Below the pieces are notes generated by a model. It searched no databases, had not been told where the DNA came from, and worked only from the letters and a program-made list of their open reading frames with translations. This document shows, in pieces, positions 1 to 5,834 of a DNA stretch of 7,798 nt. The DNA lies in NCBI GenBank assembly GCA_903858055.1, contig CAIOHM010000564.1:1-7798 (forward strand), written 5' to 3'. The stretch comes from an uncultured delta proteobacterium. GTDB taxonomy: Bacteria > Myxococcota_A > Polyangia > Polyangiales > Polyangiaceae. Made by a program: the position numbers and the translations under genes. Position 1 is the stretch's first letter, and every line of letters starts with the position of its first letter.

Positions 1-1259
1 GCGACGTCGAAACGATCGAGGCGCAGCTTCGTGCAGACCGCGCCGTGCCGGACGGCGGCGCGCTTCTCGAGGTCGTCGAGGAAAGGTCGCGCGCGCGTGG
101 CGACGTCGAGCGTGAGCGCACGGCGCGCTTCGTCACGTAGCCTCTCGCCGTCGCTCGCCGCACCGAGCTGGAGGAACAGGTTCGAGGTCTCGACGGTGGG
201 CTCGAGGTCGTCGAAGGCGAGCACGCCGCCGCGAAGCGAGGGCTTCCCCGTGAGGAAGATGTCGCCGTCGAGGGGCACACCGAAGGTCGAGGCCTCGCCA
301 CCGAGGTGAACCTTGAAGACGAGCGCGCCCTTCGAGGCGTAGAACTCCGGGCGCTCGAGGTAGAGCCGCGGGTGCTTGCTCGAGAACGCGTAGCGGCCGT
401 CGGTGAAGAGGATGGATGCCGCCTTCTCGAGCTCGTCGTAGCGGGCCGCTCCGTCGATGCGGAGCTGGAAAACGCCGGTCATGGGCGATGCGACGTTGGT
501 CAACGGCGGGAGCTTCGTGGCGCGCGCATGCGCGGCGCAAGGCACCGTCAGCTTCGGGGCCACCGTGAACACGAAGTCCTTCTCGAGCCCGTCGACGTAG
601 AGCGTCGGGCCCGCTTCGACCGCGAGCACGTCCGCTTGGGCGCACCCCTCGCCGGCACCCATCGCGAAGCGCATCGGGTCGCGGAGCGGGCGCGTGGCGT
701 CGTCGAGCATCGGCGCGAGATCGAAGCGAAACGCCTCGATCTTCTCGCGGACGAGCGCCTCGACGCGCGCGTACGCACCGCCCACCGCGTCGGCGAAGCG
801 CAGACGCGCATCGCTCGAGCGCAGCGTCACCGCAGGCCTGGCGAGCAAGAACGCGTACTCGGCGGTGAGCACCGGCTCGGCCGCCACGTCGACACCGAAA
901 GGCACCACGACGGTCCCAAGGGCCACCGAGACGGTCGCCTCGAAGTCGAGGCCCACGACGAGCCGCCCGTTCTCCGTGCGCACCGTCGCGCCTTTGCGCA
1001 CCCACGTCACCTTCGTCGGCACGTGGAGCACCTCGTAGGTCGCTTCGCCGCTGGGCGGCAGCGTCGCTTCGAGGCTCTCGCGGAGCGCGGCATTGGCGAG
1101 GCGGACGTGCACCGGAATCCGCGAAGGCGGTGTGTCCACGCGGTGAGGCGCGCTCGCTTGCGGCGGGCGCGGTGGGTAAACGGGCCCCACGCGCGTGCAC
1201 GAGGCGAGGCCCAGGGCGGAGACGACGGCGACGCGAGCCGCGCACGAGATCGAGCGCAT
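1..1259 (-). CDS. DUF4403-like secreted lipoprotein (3' end outside window)
   Basis: I translated this frame by hand from the ATG at 1259-1257 down to the left edge and found 419 sense codons and no stop. The N-terminus (MRSISCAARVAVVSALGLASC) is a signal peptide with a lipobox, LASC, giving Cys21 as the lipidated residue. The mature protein starts with a Pro-rich linker and then alternates beta strands and amphipathic helices (for example SRIPVHVRLANAALRESLEATLP, given in part, then VTWVRKGATVRTENGRLVV). This pattern, the length and the later 'YASKGALVFKVHLGG' and 'DVATRARPFL' stretches resemble DUF4403 envelope proteins of unknown function. The family call is from pattern memory and is tentative; the reading frame and lipoprotein nature are well supported. 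The start is chosen because it places the signal peptide at the N-terminus; no good Shine-Dalgarno is visible. It is divergent from the persulfide dioxygenase gene and has no obvious role in sulfur metabolism. Confidence 0.8.
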   Translation of the reverse strand, partial: MRSISCAARVAVVSALGLASCTRVGPVYPPRPPQASAPHRVDTPPSRIPVHVRLANAALRESLEATLPPSGEATYEVLHVPTKVTWVRKGATVRTENGRLVVGLDFEATVSVALGTVVVPFGVDVAAEPVLTAEYAFLLARPAVTLRSSDARLRFADAVGGAYARVEALVREKIEAFRFDLAPMLDDATRPLRDPMRFAMGAGEGCAQADVLAVEAGPTLYVDGLEKDFVFTVAPKLTVPCAAHARATKLPPLTNVASPMTGVFQLRIDGAARYDELEKAASILFTDGRYAFSSKHPRLYLERPEFYASKGALVFKVHLGGEASTFGVPLDGDIFLTGKPSLRGGVLAFDDLEPTVETSNLFLQLGAASDGERLRDEARRALTLDVATRARPFLDDLEKRAAVRHGAVCTKLRLDRFDV

Positions 1260-1341
1260 GACGCCGTGCCCTACACGAAAACGCGCGGGGGCGTCTCGGG
1301 CCTCGCACGCCGCACAGCGCCTCGCGCACGCCGTCACCGCT

Positions 1342-1357
1342 CCACGTCGCAACGTGG
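1342..1357. repeat. Short inverted repeat CCACGT-CGCA-ACGTGG
   Basis: A perfect 6-bp inverted repeat with a 4-nt spacer lies 4 bp upstream of the TGAAACGTTTCA palindrome, in the divergent region between the lipoprotein and dioxygenase genes. It could be a second protein-binding site or a small hairpin in the lipoprotein leader. A repeat of this size can arise by chance in GC-rich DNA. Confidence 0.35.
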
Positions 1358-1360
1358 CTG

Positions 1361-1372
1361 TGAAACGTTTCA
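1361..1372. promoter_or_regulatory. Palindrome TGAAACGTTTCA, putative upstream activator site for the dioxygenase promoter
   Basis: This is a perfect 12-bp palindrome centred about 88 bp upstream of the transcription start predicted from the sigma-54 promoter at 1428-1442. That is the usual distance for an enhancer site of a sigma-54 activator. A further half-site, GTTTCACG, lies at 1383-1390. The same half-site recurs at the activator gene start (2428-2441) and before tauE (4927-4958). I infer binding by the Fis-type HTH protein encoded at 2427-3809. The sequence also resembles LacI-family operators such as those of Cra, so the binding protein is not proven. Confidence 0.6.
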
Positions 1373-1427
1373 AGCCCTATCGGTTTCACGGGGCGCGGAA
1401 CCGCGTCGAAAGCGCTGCAAAGGCCCT

Positions 1428-1442
1428 TGGCATGGCGCGTGC
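1428..1442 (+). promoter_or_regulatory. Sigma-54 (-24/-12) promoter of the persulfide dioxygenase gene
   Basis: TGGCATG-N4-GTGC matches the consensus TGGCACG-N4-TTGC with both invariant dinucleotides (GG and GC) at the correct separation and two mismatches in the less conserved positions. The predicted start site is near 1454, which leaves a leader of about 28 nt before the ATG at 1482. The leader begins close to a purine-rich GGAAGAGAG stretch (1453-1461). The neighbouring sigma-54 activator gene and the upstream palindrome make a chance match less likely. Confidence 0.65.
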
Positions 1443-1481
1443 TGCGTGGTGTGGAAGAGAGCGCCCGCGCGCGCCCCAACC

Positions 1482-2366
1482 ATGAACGTCCAACACTTCT
1501 ACGACCCCGCGACCTTCACGCTCACGTACGTCGTCTTCGACGAGGAGACCCGCGACGCCGTGGTGATCGACCCGGTCCTCGATTTCGACCCTGCGGCGGC
1601 GAGCACCGCGACAACGTGCATCGAGGCGGTCGAGGCGTTCGTCCGCGAGCGCAACCTGCACCTGCACGTCGCGTTCGAAACGCACGCCCACGCCGACCAC
1701 CTCTCCGGCTCGCAGTACCTGCGCACGCGCTTCGGCGCGAAGGTCGCGATCGGCGCGCGCATCACGGAAATCCAGGAAGTGTTCCGGCCCATCTTCGGCG
1801 TCGCGATGGCCACCGACGGCAGCCAGTTCGACCTGCTCCTCGCGGGGGGGCAGCGCCTCGAGGCCGGGTCGCTCACGATCGACGTGCTCGCGACGCCGGG
1901 CCACACGCCCGCGTGCGTCTCGCTCCGCATCGGGGACGCGGTCTTCACGGGCGACGCGCTCTTCATCGAGGACTACGGCACCGGACGCTGCGATTTCCCC
2001 CGTGGCGACGCCGCCGAACTCTACCGCTCGGTGCACGACGTGCTCTACGCGCTGCCGCCGGAGACGCGCGTCTTCGTGGGCCACGATTACCAGCCAAACG
2101 GACGCGCGCTCCGCTTCGAGACGACCATCGGCGTCGAGCGCAGCGCCAACGTGCAGCTCCGTACGGAGACGACGCTAGACGACTACGTCGCCTTTCGGCG
2201 CGCGCGCGACAAGACCCTCGCCGCTCCGCGGCTGCTCTTCCCGAGCGTGCAGGTCAACATCGACGGCGGCAAGCTCCCTCCTCCCGACGCGAGCGGACAA
2301 CGCCGCCTGCACCTCCCGCTGAACCTCGGCCGCCCCACCGCCGACGACGGTACGCGCCTCGCGTAA
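1482..2366 (+). CDS. pdo: Persulfide dioxygenase, metallo-beta-lactamase fold (ETHE1/Blh type)
   Basis: This 294-residue protein should oxidise glutathione persulfide with O2 to sulfite and glutathione, using a mononuclear iron, in the cytoplasm. The metallo-beta-lactamase motifs are intact: THAHADH with H68, H70, D72 and H73; PGHT with H141; TGDALF with D158; and GHDY with H201. By family knowledge, the equivalents of H68, H141 and D158 hold the iron. The stretches DGSQFD (112-117), DYGTGRCDFPRGDA (164-177) and PSVQVN (254-259) are typical of the Blh/ETHE1 branch rather than of generic glyoxalase II. Unlike the two-domain Blh of Xylella and Agrobacterium (about 430 aa), it has no N-terminal DUF442 domain. 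The ATG at 1482 is chosen because homology begins there; the frame stays open far upstream only because it passes antisense through the lipoprotein gene. Substrate specificity is inferred from the family and the neighbouring tauE and yeeE-type genes. Confidence 0.9.
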   Translation: MNVQHFYDPATFTLTYVVFDEETRDAVVIDPVLDFDPAAASTATTCIEAVEAFVRERNLHLHVAFETHAHADHLSGSQYLRTRFGAKVAIGARITEIQEVFRPIFGVAMATDGSQFDLLLAGGQRLEAGSLTIDVLATPGHTPACVSLRIGDAVFTGDALFIEDYGTGRCDFPRGDAAELYRSVHDVLYALPPETRVFVGHDYQPNGRALRFETTIGVERSANVQLRTETTLDDYVAFRRARDKTLAAPRLLFPSVQVNIDGGKLPPPDASGQRRLHLPLNLGRPTADDGTRLA

Positions 2367-2373
2367 CGCGAGG
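2357..2373 (+). terminator. GC-rich hairpin whose loop is the dioxygenase stop codon
   Basis: CCTCGCG-TAA-CGCGAGG is a perfect 7-bp stem, with the TAA stop codon at 2364-2366 forming the loop. There is no U tract, so intrinsic termination is uncertain. It could reduce read-through into the activator gene, which begins 60 nt after the stop, or protect the 3' end of the dioxygenase transcript. Confidence 0.45.
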
Positions 2374-2414
2374 GCTCGGCGTATCTCCGCTCGCCACCAT
2401 GCACGAGCGGCGCT

Positions 2415-2425
2415 AGTGTAACACT
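2415..2425. repeat. Palindrome AGTGTAACACT before the activator gene
   Basis: This perfect 11-bp odd palindrome lies 2 bp upstream of the TGAAACGCGTTTCA palindrome, directly before the GTG start codon. It may be part of the activator gene's promoter or operator. No clear sigma-70 or sigma-54 promoter could be assigned in the 60-bp gap. Confidence 0.35.
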
Positions 2426-2426
2426 G

Positions 2427-3809
2427 GTGAAACGCGTTTCAGAAGCTCCGGAACCCTCGCTCCTCGACGCCGCCCTCGCGCTCGCGGCCGGCCCGAGCCT
2501 CGTGCTCGACCCGGCGCTCCGCGTCCGTTTCGTGACGCGTGGAGCCGAAGAACTGCTCGGCGAGCACGTGCCCCTTGGCGCCCATGCCCCTTCGCTTTTG
2601 TGCGGCGAGAAGACCGAGCGCCCCGTCGCCGAAGCCCTCGTCGCAGGGCTCCCGGTCCATGCCACGCTCGCGCGGCAAACGTCCGCAGGCGCGACCTTCG
2701 TCCGCGTGCGCGGCACACCGCTCGTCGTCGCGGGCAAGAGCGTCCTCGGGTGGCTCCTCTCTCTCGACGCCGTGGGAGGCAGCGCCGAGGACACCGAGGA
2801 GGAGCTCTTTCACGGGCTCTGGACACAGGACCTCGCGATGAAGCGCCTCTTTCGCCTCGTGGAGCGCGTCGCAGCGGACGAGTCTTCGGTGCTCGTGCGC
2901 GGCGAGACCGGCAGCGGCAAGGAGCTCGTGGCGCGCGCCGTGCACGCCTGCTCGGCGCGCCGCAGTGGACCGTTCCGGGCGATCAATTGCGCCGCCCTGC
3001 CCGCGAACCTCCTCGAGAGCGAGCTCTTCGGCCACGTGCGCGGCGCGTTCACCGGCGCCGTTCGCGACACGCCCGGGCACTTCCAGCTCGCGCACAAGGG
3101 CACGCTCTTCCTCGACGAGGTGGCGGAGGTCCCGCTCGAACTCCAAGCGAAGCTCCTGCGCGTGCTCGAGACCCACACGATCACGCCCGTGGGCGGCCGC
3201 GATCCCATCCCCGTGGACGTGCGCATCGTTTCGGCCACGCACCGATCGCTCCGCAACGACGTCGCCGCCGGCCGCTTCCGTGCAGACCTCATGTATCGCC
3301 TGCGGGTGATCCCCGTGTTCCTGCCGCCGCTGCGCGAACGCTTGGGCGACATTCCCTTGCTCGTGGACCGAATCGTCGAGGAGCTCAACGCCCGCTCGCG
3401 GCGGCGGGTCGAGCGCGTCTCGCCGGGCGCGATTCAAGCGCTCCGCGCCTACGAGTGGCCGGGCAACGTGCGCGAGCTTCGAAACGCCCTCGCCTACGCG
3501 TTCGCCGTGGGAGATGGATCGGACCTCCTCGCGTCGCACCTGCCGCCCGAGGTCCTCGAGGGCGTCGAGGAGTCGCGCACGGTGCCGCCGCCCCCAGCCC
3601 CCGCGAGCGAGAGCGCCGCGAACCCTGAGGCGAAGCGGGTGTTGCGGGCGCTCGAGCGGAGCGGTGGCAACCGTGAGCGTGCCGCGAAGCTCTTGGGCAT
3701 GAGCCGCATCACGCTCTGGCGCCGGATCAAGGAGCTTGGCCTCGACGCGCCCCGGGGCGCCGCGGAACGCGCCGCAGCTGGCACGACGCTTGAACGAAGG
3801 CGCCCATGA
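2427..3809 (+). CDS. Sigma-54-dependent activator: PAS-like sensor, AAA+, Fis-type HTH
   Basis: This 460-residue enhancer-binding protein remodels the RNA polymerase-sigma-54 closed complex. Residues 10-115 look like a PAS-like sensor domain with a single cysteine, Cys59. The AAA+ core contains Walker A GETGSGKE (159-166), the sigma-54 contact loop GAFTGA (206-211), Walker B GTLFLDEV (225-232) and sensor II GNVRELRN (346-353). A Pro/Ala-rich linker (about 385-400) leads to a Fis-type helix-turn-helix (about 404-437, NRERAAKLLGMSRITLWRRIKEL, given in part). There is no receiver domain with phosphorylatable Asp, so a ligand or redox signal is more likely than a histidine kinase. The persulfide-responsive activator FisR of Cupriavidus is a functional analogue known from the literature; a similar role here is inferred from the neighbours. 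The GTG start lacks a clear Shine-Dalgarno and lies in a palindrome, so the exact start is uncertain. The 3' end overlaps the porin start (ATGA), implying co-translation. Confidence 0.9.
   Translation: MKRVSEAPEPSLLDAALALAAGPSLVLDPALRVRFVTRGAEELLGEHVPLGAHAPSLLCGEKTERPVAEALVAGLPVHATLARQTSAGATFVRVRGTPLVVAGKSVLGWLLSLDAVGGSAEDTEEELFHGLWTQDLAMKRLFRLVERVAADESSVLVRGETGSGKELVARAVHACSARRSGPFRAINCAALPANLLESELFGHVRGAFTGAVRDTPGHFQLAHKGTLFLDEVAEVPLELQAKLLRVLETHTITPVGGRDPIPVDVRIVSATHRSLRNDVAAGRFRADLMYRLRVIPVFLPPLRERLGDIPLLVDRIVEELNARSRRRVERVSPGAIQALRAYEWPGNVRELRNALAYAFAVGDGSDLLASHLPPEVLEGVEESRTVPPPPAPASESAANPEAKRVLRALERSGGNRERAAKLLGMSRITLWRRIKELGLDAPRGAAERAAAGTTLERRRP
2428..2441. promoter_or_regulatory. 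Palindrome TGAAACGCGTTTCA over the activator start codon, putative autoregulatory operator
   Basis: This perfect 14-bp palindrome shares its half-sites with 1361-1372. It overlaps the proposed GTG start codon (2427-2429) and the next four codons. A protein bound here would lie at or downstream of the promoter, so the expected effect is repression of the activator gene by its own product. That is an inference. The centre is 2 bp wider than the site at 1361, a difference that should be tested before treating the two as the same motif. Confidence 0.5.
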
Positions 3810-4909
3810 ACGGCTCTCTCCCGCGCAGCGCGTTCGTCGCGCTCGCCGCCCTCCTCCCGCTCGGTCTCTCGCGAGGCGCCCACGCGGAGCCGCCCCAGAT
3901 GCGCGAGCACGAGGCCTCGGCCGCCGTCCGCACCGAGTCCGACGACGGTCGCGTCTCCCTCTCGATTGGCGGGTTTCTCCAGGCGCGCGCGGCGTTCACG
4001 CGCGGCACCGGCCCCGACGCGGAGGAGGCGGACCCGCTCGTTTCGCTCACGCGCGCGCGGCTCTACACGTTCGGGCACGTGCACGACCCGAGCCTCCGCT
4101 ACCGCCTCATGCTCGGCACGAACGGCGCTGAAACGACGTTTCAACTCTTCGACGCGTACGTGGAAAAGACCTTCGCGCCCGAGCTTCGGATCCGCTTTGG
4201 CCGCACGAAGATCCCCGTCTTTCGTTCGTGGGTCGAGTCGGCGCGCATGTTCGCGGGCGTCGAGCGTGACGCGGCGACCGTCGCCTTGCTCCCGGGGCGC
4301 GAGGTCCTCGTGATGGTTCGCGGCGAGCTCGGACACGAGACGCTCGAGTACGCGGTCGCGGCCTTCGACGCCGGGGAGCGCCACGAGACGACGGCGATCC
4401 CTGCGGCGGCGGCGCGCCTCGTCTGGAATCCGATGGGCCACGCCCTCGAGGGTGAGGTGGACTTCGACGACACGCCGTTCGCCGTCTCGCTCGGGGCTTC
4501 GGCGCTGACGGGGCGCAAGCCCACGGTGGCCTGGGAGGGCTCCGAACGCACGGTGGACGAGACCTTGGCCGGCGCCGAGGTGCTCCTGCGCGCCCATGGC
4601 TTCGACCTGGGCGGCGAGGTCGAGCGGCGCGACCGACGCACGGCAGACGGGGCGCGATGGCTCGTGCGCGGGGCCTACGCGCGCGCGGACTACTACGTGC
4701 CGTCCCTCCAAAGCGCGTTCGGTGTGCGCACGAGCATGATCCGCAGCTCGGACCCCACGCTGCGTGACCGTGACGAGTTCGAGCTCGACGGCGGGTTCTA
4801 CCCGGGCCGTCACGACGTGAAGCTCGTCGGTGAGGTCGCGACCGCGCGCGTGGGCGGCAGCGGCACACGGGAGCTCCGCGCCGCGCTGCAGCTGCAAGTC
4901 GCCTTCTGA
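3806..4909 (+). CDS. Outer-membrane porin, OprO/OprP-like
   Basis: This 367-residue protein has a signal peptide with probable cleavage after AHA (residue 27). A beta-barrel pattern follows: an early strand 'VSLSIGGFLQARAAF', the conserved 'RARLYTFGHVHDPSLRYRL' and 'FQLFDAYVEKTFAPELRIRFGRTKIPVFRSW' stretches (given in part), and a C-terminal Phe as recognised by the BAM machinery. These are typical of the phosphate-selective porin O/P family, here somewhat short. The start codon overlaps the stop of the activator gene by 4 nt (ATGA), so the two are probably translationally coupled. In this setting the transported anion could be sulfite, sulfate or thiosulfate rather than phosphate; this is inference from neighbours only. 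A 15-bp TGAAACG-A-CGTTTCA palindrome lies inside the gene at 4129-4143. Confidence 0.8.
   Translation: MNGSLPRSAFVALAALLPLGLSRGAHAEPPQMREHEASAAVRTESDDGRVSLSIGGFLQARAAFTRGTGPDAEEADPLVSLTRARLYTFGHVHDPSLRYRLMLGTNGAETTFQLFDAYVEKTFAPELRIRFGRTKIPVFRSWVESARMFAGVERDAATVALLPGREVLVMVRGELGHETLEYAVAAFDAGERHETTAIPAAAARLVWNPMGHALEGEVDFDDTPFAVSLGASALTGRKPTVAWEGSERTVDETLAGAEVLLRAHGFDLGGEVERRDRRTADGARWLVRGAYARADYYVPSLQSAFGVRTSMIRSSDPTLRDRDEFELDGGFYPGRHDVKLVGEVATARVGGSGTRELRAALQLQVAF
4129..4143. repeat. Intragenic palindrome TGAAACG-A-CGTTTCA
   Basis: This perfect 15-bp odd palindrome inside the porin gene has the same half-sites as the sites at 1361 and 2428. It encodes part of GAETTFQ. It could be an intragenic binding site or a coincidence of codon choice; its centre spacing (3 nt between TGAAAC and GTTTCA) differs from the other two. 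Confidence 0.35.
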
Positions 4910-4910
4910 G

Positions 4911-4924
4911 CGCCGCGCACGGCG
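4911..4924 (+). terminator. Small hairpin after the porin gene
   Basis: CGCCG-CGCA-CGGCG is a perfect 5-bp stem with a 4-nt loop starting 2 nt after the porin stop codon. No U tract follows. It is a weak terminator candidate separating the activator-porin pair from the tauE operon promoter. Confidence 0.3.
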
Positions 4925-4926
4925 AC

Positions 4927-4958
4927 AACGTTTCACGTTTCGCTTCGAACGTTTCACG
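4927..4958 (+). promoter_or_regulatory. Two direct AACGTTTCACG repeats 21 bp apart, putative activator sites for the tauE operon
   Basis: AACGTTTCACG occurs at 4927-4937 and again at 4948-4958. The 21-bp period is about two helical turns, so both copies face the same side of the DNA. Each contains a perfect GTTTCA half-site with a degenerate left half (2 to 3 mismatches to TGAAAC). They lie about 137 and 116 bp upstream of the start predicted from the sigma-54 promoter at 5041-5055, a normal enhancer distance. Binding by the neighbouring Fis-type activator is inferred. Confidence 0.6.
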
Positions 4959-5040
4959 CCTGCGGCGCTCGAGCGCGGACGCGGGCGCAAACCCTGCGAG
5001 ACAGGCGCACTTCGCGCGATGCGTCGTTTACTCGACGCGG

Positions 5041-5055
5041 TGGCACGCGCGGTGC
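5041..5055 (+). promoter_or_regulatory. Sigma-54 (-24/-12) promoter of the tauE-pmpAB operon
   Basis: TGGCACG-N4-GTGC has a perfect -24 element and a -12 element with the invariant GC and one mismatch, at the correct separation. The predicted start site is near 5067, next to the annotated tauE ATG at 5068. This means the transcript is nearly leaderless or translation starts further in. Confidence 0.75.
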
Positions 5056-5067
5056 AAGACGGAGGGC

Positions 5068-5832
5068 ATGGTCCTCGTGCTCGCCCTCTCGCTCCTCGTA
5101 GGCCTCGCGGTAGGTCTGCTCGGCGGCGGCGGGTCGATCCTGACCGTGCCGATTCTCGTCTACGTCGTGGGCCTCGAGGCGAAGGCCGCGATCGCGACCT
5201 CGCTGCTCGTCGTGGGGGTCACGAGCCTCGTCGCGACCGTCTCGCACGCGCGCGCGGGACGTGTGCGCTTTCGCACGGGGGTCCTCTTTGGCGCCGCGGG
5301 CATGGGAGGCGCGTTCCTCGGGGGCAAGCTGGGGGCTCGGCTCCCTGCTCCGCTGCTCTTGCTCGCGTTTGCGGGGGTCATGATCGCCGCGTCGATCGCC
5401 ATGCTCCGTGGTCGCGGCGAGACAGCCCCCGTGCGCGAGGGGGAGCTCCCCGTGGCCCACGTGCTCCGCGACGGCTTCGCGGTCGGGCTCCTCACGGGAA
5501 CGGTCGGCGCCGGCGGCGGCTTCCTCGTGGTGCCTGCGCTCGCGCTCCTCGGCGGCCTCCCCATGGCGACGGCGATCGGCACCTCGGTGCTCGTCATCGC
5601 CATGAACTCGTTTGCCGGACTCCTTGGGTACCTCGGAACCGTGCAGATTGCATGGGGCCTCGCGGGAACGGTGACGACGGCGGCCGTGGCCGGGAGCTTC
5701 GTCGGCACCGCCCTCGCGGGCAAGCTTCCCCAGGAGAAGCTCCGGCGCGGCTTCGGGGTGTTCGTGCTCGTCATGGCCGCGTTCATCCTCGCGAAACAGT
5801 GGCCAACGGTCCTCCATTTCCTAAAAGGGTAA
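5068..5832 (+). CDS. tauE: TauE/SafE-family sulfite (organosulfur anion) exporter
   Basis: This 254-residue inner-membrane protein has about eight hydrophobic segments and the duplicated TauE/SafE motif: GLLGGGGSILTVPIL near residue 17 and GAGGGFLVVPALALLGGLP in the second half. The family exports sulfite, sulfoacetate or related anions. Here sulfite made by the persulfide dioxygenase is the logical substrate (inference). The sequence GGAGGG at 5061-5066 ends only 1 nt before the ATG, too close for a normal Shine-Dalgarno; a GTG at 5077 (codon 4) would have good spacing, but the predicted sigma-54 start site would remove GGAGGG from the transcript. The start is therefore uncertain by three codons. 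The stop is 2 nt before the next start codon, so it forms an operon with the two YeeE-type genes. Confidence 0.85.
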   Translation: MVLVLALSLLVGLAVGLLGGGGSILTVPILVYVVGLEAKAAIATSLLVVGVTSLVATVSHARAGRVRFRTGVLFGAAGMGGAFLGGKLGARLPAPLLLLAFAGVMIAASIAMLRGRGETAPVREGELPVAHVLRDGFAVGLLTGTVGAGGGFLVVPALALLGGLPMATAIGTSVLVIAMNSFAGLLGYLGTVQIAWGLAGTVTTAAVAGSFVGTALAGKLPQEKLRRGFGVFVLVMAAFILAKQWPTVLHFLKG

Positions 5833-5834
5833 GC

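Noticed and set aside
1361..1372. Cra/FruR or other LacI-family operator
   Set aside because: The sequence does resemble such operators, but no LacI-family gene is in the window. The sites pair with sigma-54 promoters at enhancer distances next to a sigma-54 activator gene. Kept as an alternative rather than fully excluded.
133..1479. 448-residue minus-strand frame
   Set aside because: It overlaps the lipoprotein gene on the same strand in another frame, and its Arg/Ala-rich translation has no signal peptide or motif.
306..1481. Open plus-strand frame running in frame into the dioxygenase gene, suggesting a 686-residue fusion protein
   Set aside because: The upstream part is Arg/His/Glu-rich low-complexity text typical of an antisense shadow of the lipoprotein gene, with no domain. 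Dioxygenase homology begins at the ATG at 1482, and a sigma-54 promoter lies inside the upstream part.
1482..2366. Beta-lactamase or glyoxalase II
   Set aside because: The metal motif is shared, but the DYGTGRCDFPRGDA and PSVQVN stretches and the sulfur-gene neighbours favour the persulfide dioxygenase branch.
3494..4990. 498-residue minus-strand frame opposite the activator end and porin
   Set aside because: Antisense shadow with Arg/Glu-rich composition; the plus-strand genes carry clear domains, a signal peptide and a BAM-type C-terminus.
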